Assembly (NCBI GenBank): GCA_002803225.1
Contig: NXFV01000991.1
Coordinates: 1 to 14,490 of the forward strand
Length of the DNA stretch: 14,490 bases
Direction: 5' to 3'
From: Gamarada debralockiae
Taxonomy: Eukaryota; Ascomycota; Leotiomycetes; Helotiales; Hyphodiscaceae
Part shown: one piece after another, positions 9,537 to 14,490 of the stretch
How the letters are laid out: each line of letters opens with the position of its first letter
How positions within the stretch are numbered: position 1 is the stretch's first letter
The notes under the pieces: generated by a model
What the model saw: the letters and a program-made list of their open reading frames with translations, nothing else
The model's database searches: none
What the model was told of the DNA's origin: nothing
Made by a program: the position numbers and the translations under genes

Positions 9537-10030
9537 ATGTGCTATTTGAAAATTGACGTATACCAATGCGGCCACAAGCGTAAGTCTATTCAAACTGGGG
9601 GTGGATATTTGCTGACCGGGTTCAATACAGACCTTGCTCGACTCGGCTGCGTTGTCAATGCCAAAAGAGACGAACTGTGCGACCCTGATAACCAGGCGGT
9701 CAACTACAGTAGGCACCCAAGGAGGGAGAAATGCGAGGCGTGTCTTATACGAGGATTGTACGAACAAAATTTGAGAGATTTTGGACTGGAGTACGAGCTC
9801 GCGAAGAAGGAGTACAGAATAGAATTGGGGGACCAGGCGTTACAAGAGGCGAAAGATGTTGTGAGTTGTTCACCATTGATCAAAGAACAAGTGAACAGTT
9901 CCCATTTGAACAGTATGAGTCTTCTTGGCGATTCGATGATGCTGACAAGTAGCCACAGCGAAAGAAATTGAAGAAACTCAGGCAAGTCAACTTCCTTTCA
10001 CAATTGTTTACGGGAGAACAGAATCGCTGA
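9537..10030 (+). CDS. Small Cys/His-rich protein A (putative metal-binding), three exons
   Basis: The exons are 9537-9579, 9631-9860 and 9959-10030, giving 114 aa. The start is the ATG in ACCAGGATGTGC. Intron 1 (51 nt) begins GTAAGT, contains CTGAC and ends TACAG. It follows CGHK and is frame-neutral and stop-free. Intron 2 begins GTGAGT; I end it at GCCACAG (9958) because TGCTGAC lies 15-20 nt upstream, giving a basic helical tail DVRKKLKKLRQVNF. An alternative acceptor at 9913 gives a 53-nt intron and the tail YESSWRFDDADK ending at 9952. Likely metal ligands are C2, C11, H13, C21, C31, C49 and C52 (MCYLKIDVYQCGHK and EKCEACLIR). Residues 57-100 are highly charged and helical. Small fungal hypothetical proteins with an MCxxxxxxxxCGH start are familiar to me, but their function is not known. 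The tandem neighbour at 10234 has the same pattern. Confidence 0.6.
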
Positions 10031-10111
10031 CCTACGATGAAAGATTCAGAACAAGCCCAAAGCAAAATCGAGAACAATCGACTTCGACTTCGAGTAATTC
10101 ATTCCACAAAT

Positions 10112-10181
10112 GTAAGTTCTCCCAAGTCTTTCGACGCCGTTCTCCCATCTATATCACCTGCTGACATTCCTCAATACACAG
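10112..10181 (+). other. Probable 5' UTR intron of mini-protein B
   Basis: GTAAGT at 10112 and CACAG ending at 10181 enclose 70 nt with a consensus TGCTGAC at 10159-10165. Splicing does not bring an upstream ATG into frame with the ATG at 10234, so the intron is most simply placed in the 5' untranslated region. It could instead belong to an alternative 3' end of mini-protein A, after a GC-AG intron at 9982-10043. Confidence 0.5.
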
Positions 10182-10233
10182 TTCGTCCCAACCCGCTGAT
10201 ACATCCCTCAGCACAAACACTTCTATCATCGCA

Positions 10234-10446
10234 ATGTGCCTTACCGTTGTTTTCGTTTTCGAGTGCGGCCACAAGCTCCTCGTCCGATCGTCCTGCAAAT
10301 ACAACAACCCATATCTCTGCGAGGGCGACAAGCATAAATGCAGAAAGGAGGAGCGATTTTATGATTGCCCGGAATGTCACATACGCAAGCGGAACGAGAT
10401 ATTGCAATGCCAGTATGGAGTACAACACCGGCCGTGTCACACCTGA
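10234..10446 (+). CDS. Small Cys/His-rich protein B (putative metal-binding)
   Basis: A 70-aa single-exon frame starting MCLTVVFVFECGHKLLVRS. The likely metal ligands are C2, C11, H13, C21, C29, C36, C45 and C48, with C59 and C68 near the end. The first four and the CxxC pair coincide with those of mini-protein A, while other residues are mostly different, so the two are probably tandem duplicates. Charged residues follow the CxxC (HIRKRNE), as in A, but the tail is shorter. There is no intron after CGHK, unlike A. The start ATG has G at -3 and the frame is open upstream without another ATG. A further 3' exon using a donor inside the last codons cannot be excluded. The gene converges with the hydroxylase gene ending at 10740. 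Function unknown; a zinc-binding fold is inferred. Confidence 0.6.
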   Translation: MCLTVVFVFECGHKLLVRSSCKYNNPYLCEGDKHKCRKEERFYDCPECHIRKRNEILQCQYGVQHRPCHT

Positions 10447-10607
10447 AGCAAGATTGGGAGAAAATCGATGATGGATATGGAGGTCAGGAAAACGAGTCTG
10501 TCTTTCAGCACACCTTTTCCTCGTTCATGATGCTCCAGATCGATCATACGCCTGGACTAGAAATACAAACTCTCCCCTAACCAGATTCACTTGCAAGGCT
10601 TTAATAT

Positions 10608-10613
10608 AATAAA
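10608..10613 (+). terminator. AATAAA polyadenylation-type signal
   Basis: AATAAA lies in an AT-rich patch about 160 nt after the stop of mini-protein B and before the convergent gene. Position and strand suit the 3' end of B. Fungal poly(A) signals are loose, so support is modest. Confidence 0.35.
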
Positions 10614-10739
10614 TTTGACCCTGGTTGCCTTCCTTAAACATCACAGCCAAAGCCGAAAGTTCAAGTGAATGAAAACTTCCGTCTCTGTGAAGCATCCACC
10701 CCTGGCTTGGCCGGAGACGAATGATGCTGAATCATCACG

Positions 10740-12113
10740 TCAAATAGTTTTCTCCACCCATTCCTCACTGTGATCAGGCTGCTTCACCACGTCCATCTGC
10801 TCCTTCGTAAGGGCAACACCGGTCCGCCTACTAGCCTCATACAGCGCAGCCTGCCGATCCCTTTGCTCCCGCCAAGCCCTAGCATCGGTTTCCGGAATCG
10901 AACTCCCAGTCCCATGCAACCAGTCAAAGACTCCCATTGTCCCAAAGTTAACCGCGGTCCTAGGATTAAAAGCGCGTTCGTGGTGAAGATCATGCTTGCC
11001 CGGGTCGTTTAAACAAGAACGGAAACCTGTATGAGCTAACACGGATTTCGCGGAGGCGGCCATGAGCCAGATGTATAATGTCACAAGGTGAGTGCCCCAT
11101 GTTTGTTCGAGATGAAGGGCGTCAGCGAGGACTTGGGTGAGATATGGGCCTATGAGTGCGGGGAACACGTTGAAGAGGATTTGTTCCCCGGGAGAGCAAT
11201 ACCATGCCGCTATGCCGAGGTTGGCTTTCGTCTTGTGGTGTAATTTATGTGATCTGTTGAAGTATGTATGGAGTGTTTTAGCAACGGGCAGAGGAAGGAT
11301 TTTGTAATAGAAGACATCAGTGGATGGGCCGTGGTGTGCTATCCAGTGCGGATAGAAGTAGAAAAAGTCGTTGCAAAGATACCAGAGGATGCCCTGGGTC
11401 GGGGGTACGTAAGACTTTGGAAGATTTACGATGTTCTCAGACTCGATCTTAGTTCGTAGGAGGAAAACCCAGAATACGAGTACTGTGATAGATGATAGGA
11501 CGATGTTGAAAGCTACAGTCTTCAAGACTTTGAGAAATTCCCTTGAATCTTCTAGTGCCCGGTGAGTCCGCTTCTGGATTCTTTTGGCGACATACTTCCG
11601 ATGTTTATCTTCGTAAATGTGAAAGACGAAGTCCAGGCACTTTGGCGATACATAATCCATGATTTTCGATGCTTTGGATGTTTTCAAATAGTGTGCAAGT
11701 AACTCCGGTTTCCAATGATACAATTCGTGACGCAAAGAGAGTAATGACACAACGATATAGGTAGAACTGGCCAAGAAACTTGGTACGACCCATCCTCGCC
11801 AAAGAGAATACGAATCTAACAATGCTGAGTCGAGATGCGTAGCATGACCTATAGGTGTGTGGATGAGGGCGTCGCGGTACTGGGAAGACTTTGTGATGAA
11901 GAACTCCCAGTATCCCAAGTAATGAAGATTGTTCGATATAATCAATAGAACTTCCAGAAAGGAAAGAACAATCATAACAATGCCAAATCTAATGACGATA
12001 TTCTCAGGGGCTCTTTTGATTTTGAACTTCCACTCGTTCTGTATCTGGTCCGCCAGATCTTCATTACTTGGGATATCTTCTGATACTGAAACTGCTGGTC
12101 TATCACTATCCAT
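10740..12113 (-). CDS. Fatty acid hydroxylase/sterol desaturase superfamily protein
   Basis: An intronless 457-aa frame starting MDSDRPAVSVSED. It carries the His clusters of membrane-bound non-haem di-iron oxygenases: HWIAHH (256-261), HKLHH (289-293), HTGF (361) and HDLHH (374-378). These ligate two irons and support O2-dependent hydroxylation or desaturation of a lipid or sterol at the ER membrane. Hydrophobic segments lie near 38-60, 108-127, 198-219, 311-331 and 341-361, with the His boxes on the cytosolic side by family analogy. At 457 aa it is longer than ERG3, ERG25 or SUR2 (roughly 300-370 aa). The extra length is in an N-terminal half with its own membrane spans and a charged loop (about 140-195), so it is probably a paralogous accessory oxygenase. 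I cannot name the substrate. The ATG is the first in frame and all His boxes are intact, so the gene is likely functional. Confidence 0.9.
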   Translation of the reverse strand: MDSDRPAVSVSEDIPSNEDLADQIQNEWKFKIKRAPENIVIRFGIVMIVLSFLEVLLIISNNLHYLGYWEFFITKSSQYRDALIHTPIGHATHLDSALLDSYSLWRGWVVPSFLASSTYIVVSLLSLRHELYHWKPELLAHYLKTSKASKIMDYVSPKCLDFVFHIYEDKHRKYVAKRIQKRTHRALEDSREFLKVLKTVAFNIVLSSITVLVFWVFLLRTKIESENIVNLPKSYVPPTQGILWYLCNDFFYFYPHWIAHHGPSTDVFYYKILPLPVAKTLHTYFNRSHKLHHKTKANLGIAAWYCSPGEQILFNVFPALIGPYLTQVLADALHLEQTWGTHLVTLYIWLMAASAKSVLAHTGFRSCLNDPGKHDLHHERAFNPRTAVNFGTMGVFDWLHGTGSSIPETDARAWREQRDRQAALYEASRRTGVALTKEQMDVVKQPDHSEEWVEKTI

Positions 12114-12132
12114 ATTACACTATATGTAATAT
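12112..12132. repeat. Inverted repeat overlapping the hydroxylase start
   Basis: ATATTAC at 12112-12118 and GTAATAT at 12126-12132 form 7-bp arms around a 7-nt centre; the inner arm overlaps the ATG of the hydroxylase gene. It is AT-rich and may be chance, or may affect initiation or factor binding. Confidence 0.3.
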
Positions 12133-13969
12133 TCTCCTTTTGCGAAGGTATCCTACTAAACAAGCTATAAATAAATGTCTCTAGTGCATAGGGTTGGTTA
12201 TCATACAGGTATTGGTATTATATCTGATCGAGATTTAAACTTAGGCGTTGGCTCAAGCGATGTAAATCCTGGAACGAAATAATTAAATTGCAGCAGCATC
12301 TACCTCTATATAACGAGGTACTTCGTAGCCTTGCGAGTGTTGTGTGGTTGTGGCGCAGCCTTCGGCTCGGGTTAGGCTTCCTAAACATTTCAAGCAGACC
12401 ACATCTTACGTATCCAATCGAGCATCGACGCGACACTTGTCGGTGCCTGAAAGTATTGCAATTGAGCGTTGCTTATGAAAAGGAGATATTCGATCAACCT
12501 TTCGTTGCCTGGAGTCAGGGGTCGTCAAACACCTTATCCCGTCATTTGGACGGAAGACTCTGCCATCTATGTTCGTCGAGCCCCTCACTCGGAGTTTCTC
12601 GACACAGGCCGGCACCTCGCAGGTGTGAATTGAATACGTCTTGAAAATTGGGATTATGAGATGAAAGGACGTAGAATTTCGGACGTCTCCATTTCGCTTG
12701 GAAGTTTTAAAAAAAAACCCGTCGTTCCACCAAAATCCCGAGCAGATGTCGTGAAGTGAGCCTTTCTCAACGTCCACCCTTCAGCCATCTTCATGAAATG
12801 AGGATGTGTTCAGATCCCTTGCAACGTTTATCTACGATGCAGGCCTATGACACTAACTTTATATCTAGGCATGGTGGTTTTTGATTGGCCTGATTGCCGA
12901 GTGATTGATTGCGACTGAGTTGATCGATTGCGATCGATTAGGACTAGCTTATAAGATCTTCCCCATTAAGCGCCGGCTGTTTTACTAGAATCTACTTAAA
13001 AAGATATATTAAAATCTATTATGTTCAAATTTGGATCCTAAAGCCCGGTTAGAACGAAGTACTAAAAATCTCAAGCCATACTGAATATGCAATTTTCGAC
13101 AGTAGCCTTGAACGTGTAGTTGTCCATGACTTCCTGGATGATTGGCCACTTGAGAGAGGCAGGGCGCCTTAAGGCGAACGAGTGTAGGCTAATCACGTGT
13201 TACTTAACAATTTAGCAGCTAGCGTCGTAGCCCGACACAGAAAGTTGGAATGTAGTAGCACAGTGAAGAATTGAAAATATTTCAGAATGGATGAAGTTGT
13301 CCATGGTGGAATTGTAACTTTTCATCTGTGCGCCATGTCGAAAGCCGCACAGGCTGTGCAATGGCGGAGCAATACGAGCACAAACATGTTGGGATGATCA
13401 ACTACACCGCTGCCTACCACGCTCACTTATGTAGTTATATCATACCTCTCTGTACATATAATACTTGAATAATTTGAGAAAATAACATATTTATTGCTCT
13501 ACACTGACCCATTGCATTGATCGAAAGTTATCACATGACTAAATAACTTGAATGAGTGTGTTAGAAATAGAGGTGTTGGCAGCGGTAGTTCAGTGTGTTC
13601 ATTGATGTCTGCATTAGATGCTGCCAGGAAGAGGTTTTCCATCTAGCTTTACTGATTACAGAAGCATTTCCTGACAGAGTGACATAGCTATGGACAGACC
13701 AAGTGTCATCATTGTCATTGTGCGGATGGGTTGCGCCAGTAAATTTGCCTTCAAAGTTTGGGACGAAAGAGATATGGTATGAAAGGTAACGTTGAATGAG
13801 TTGCTGGGGCCGTTTCCCTCGGAACCGCCCTCCCTATATGAGGTGTATTTAAGCTAGCTCACCCTTTCTCCTGCAACATCTCGATTTTTAATTATAAACT
13901 ACTAATCCTCGTCTTGTTTAGTGCTGTTAGTTAAGTATGATTTTATAGAACATCTAGAGATCAAAGGAC
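12133..13969. other. Gene-free stretch, partly AT-rich
   Basis: It begins with the hydroxylase promoter (TTTATAG on the minus strand near 12165). Frames at 12288-12644 (plus) and 12777-12406 (minus) overlap each other and show no recognisable pattern; the minus one starts at GTG. Around 12895-12945 there is a degenerate run of GATTGATTGCGA/GATCGATTGCGA units. The 12950-13090 and 13430-13560 parts are AT-rich. I see no tRNA or transposase. Confidence 0.45.
13166..13177. repeat. 12-bp perfect palindrome
   Basis: CGCCTTAAGGCG is self-complementary over 12 bp and lies 18 bp before a CACGTG at 13195-13200. No gene is adjacent. A dimeric regulator site is possible but unsupported. Confidence 0.3.
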
Positions 13970-14490
13970 CTAGCAATGTACAGGAATGACCGAATGTGGA
14001 TACATGCCCTCAGTATTGCCAGTGGCCTTAAAATTCTTAGTATTCCAAGTACCGCTACTGTTCTGGGTCACCTCGACGGCAAGCGCAGTGAATTCATCCA
14101 GGTCCTCCATTGGCAGACCTAATACATCATTATGAAGGCCTCTAGCTGCCCCAAAATCACCGTTTGACTCTGGGAAGAAAGATCTTGAATATGGCGATTT
14201 CCCAAATCCAGATCTGTTTCCCCGCTGAAACTCCTCTCCCGCAGCCTTGTAATATTCATGAACCGGGCCCTCGCCAATTTCCAATCTTTTATCTCAGTAC
14301 TAGTCACTCAAAGGAAGGACTCCAGCATATCGTTCTGACTGATCGTGAAGGATGAGATATAAGCGGGCTTGTTCTTGAACTTTGTCGTTAAAGTTACATT
14401 GTTGGATATTGAAGAGCCCAGAAGTTTGTAGTAGAGGGGTGACAAATCCAGTGGCAAATAAGTATAACTAGAACCTTCGGTATGAGTCAC
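13970..14490 (-). pseudogene. Partial, frame-broken coding region at the window edge
   Basis: The minus strand is open from the edge and reads like protein, for example HTEGSSYTYLPLDLSPLY and FKNKPAYISSFTISQND, until TGA at 14310-14308. The same frame continues after the stop (STEIKDWKLARARFMNITR) to 14119. From about 14284 a second frame is also protein-like and becomes the better one, with SGFGKSPYSRSFFPESN, LPMEDLDEFTALAVEV and NSSGTW, ending at 13970. Passing from one frame to the other needs a stop readthrough and a frameshift near 14200, or introns I could not place with good GT/AG sites. NNVT and NSSG would be N-glycosylation sites if the product is secreted. The 5' part lies outside the window, and I do not recognise the family. 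It is either a decayed gene or a multi-exon gene seen only at its end. Confidence 0.45.

Noticed and set aside
10037..10471. 144-codon plus-strand frame across the second mini-protein gene
   Set aside because: It reads through a well-defined intron (10112-10181), and the overlapping frame with the MC...CGH...CxxC pattern is far more convincing.
12895..12945. GATTGATTGCGA/GATCGATTGCGA repeated units, considered as a CRISPR-like or tandem array
   Set aside because: There are only two to three degenerate units without regular spacers, and the context is eukaryotic.
13577..13626. tRNA-like piece: TAGTTCAGTGTG resembles an A box and lies inside TGGCAGC/GCTGCCA arms
   Set aside because: There is no GGTTCGA-type B box at the right distance, the outer stem encloses only 36 nt, and no cloverleaf can be drawn.

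Overview
The window looks like nuclear DNA of a filamentous ascomycete (Pezizomycotina). The evidence is short GT-AG introns of about 50-60 nt with CTRAC-like branch points and no bacterial-style operons or Shine-Dalgarno sites. It also carries a DUF6594 membrane protein, a family I know from filamentous fungi. A more precise placement is not possible from the sequence alone.

Layout. Positions 1-850 are non-coding and hold a complete 186-bp MITE with pogo/Fot-type inverted ends and a TA target duplication. Positions 850-2031 carry protein-like reading frames on the minus strand that are broken by stops and a frame change; they look like a decaying gene. Positions 2967-4075 (minus) encode a two-exon protein with a retropepsin-like fold signature (DTG and IIG motifs) and a charged helical tail. 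About 2.6 kb of apparently empty sequence follows. Positions 6696-8052 (plus) encode a three-exon DUF6594 protein with three C-terminal membrane segments. After another empty 1.5 kb come two small plus-strand genes in tandem, at 9537-10030 and 10234-10446. They encode Cys/His-rich mini-proteins with the same spacing of metal-ligand-type residues. Convergent with them is an intronless 457-aa membrane-bound fatty acid hydroxylase/sterol desaturase-family protein (10740-12113, minus). Positions 12114-13969 are largely featureless and AT-rich in part. The right edge (13970-14490, minus) contains a partial, frame-broken coding region that runs out of the window.

The genes do not form an obvious pathway cluster. 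The most interesting item is the tandem pair of small Cys/His proteins, whose metal-ligand-type positions are almost superimposable although the rest of the sequence has diverged. Gene boundaries were read by eye from splice consensus and frame continuity. Starts and terminal exons of the small genes are the least certain parts.
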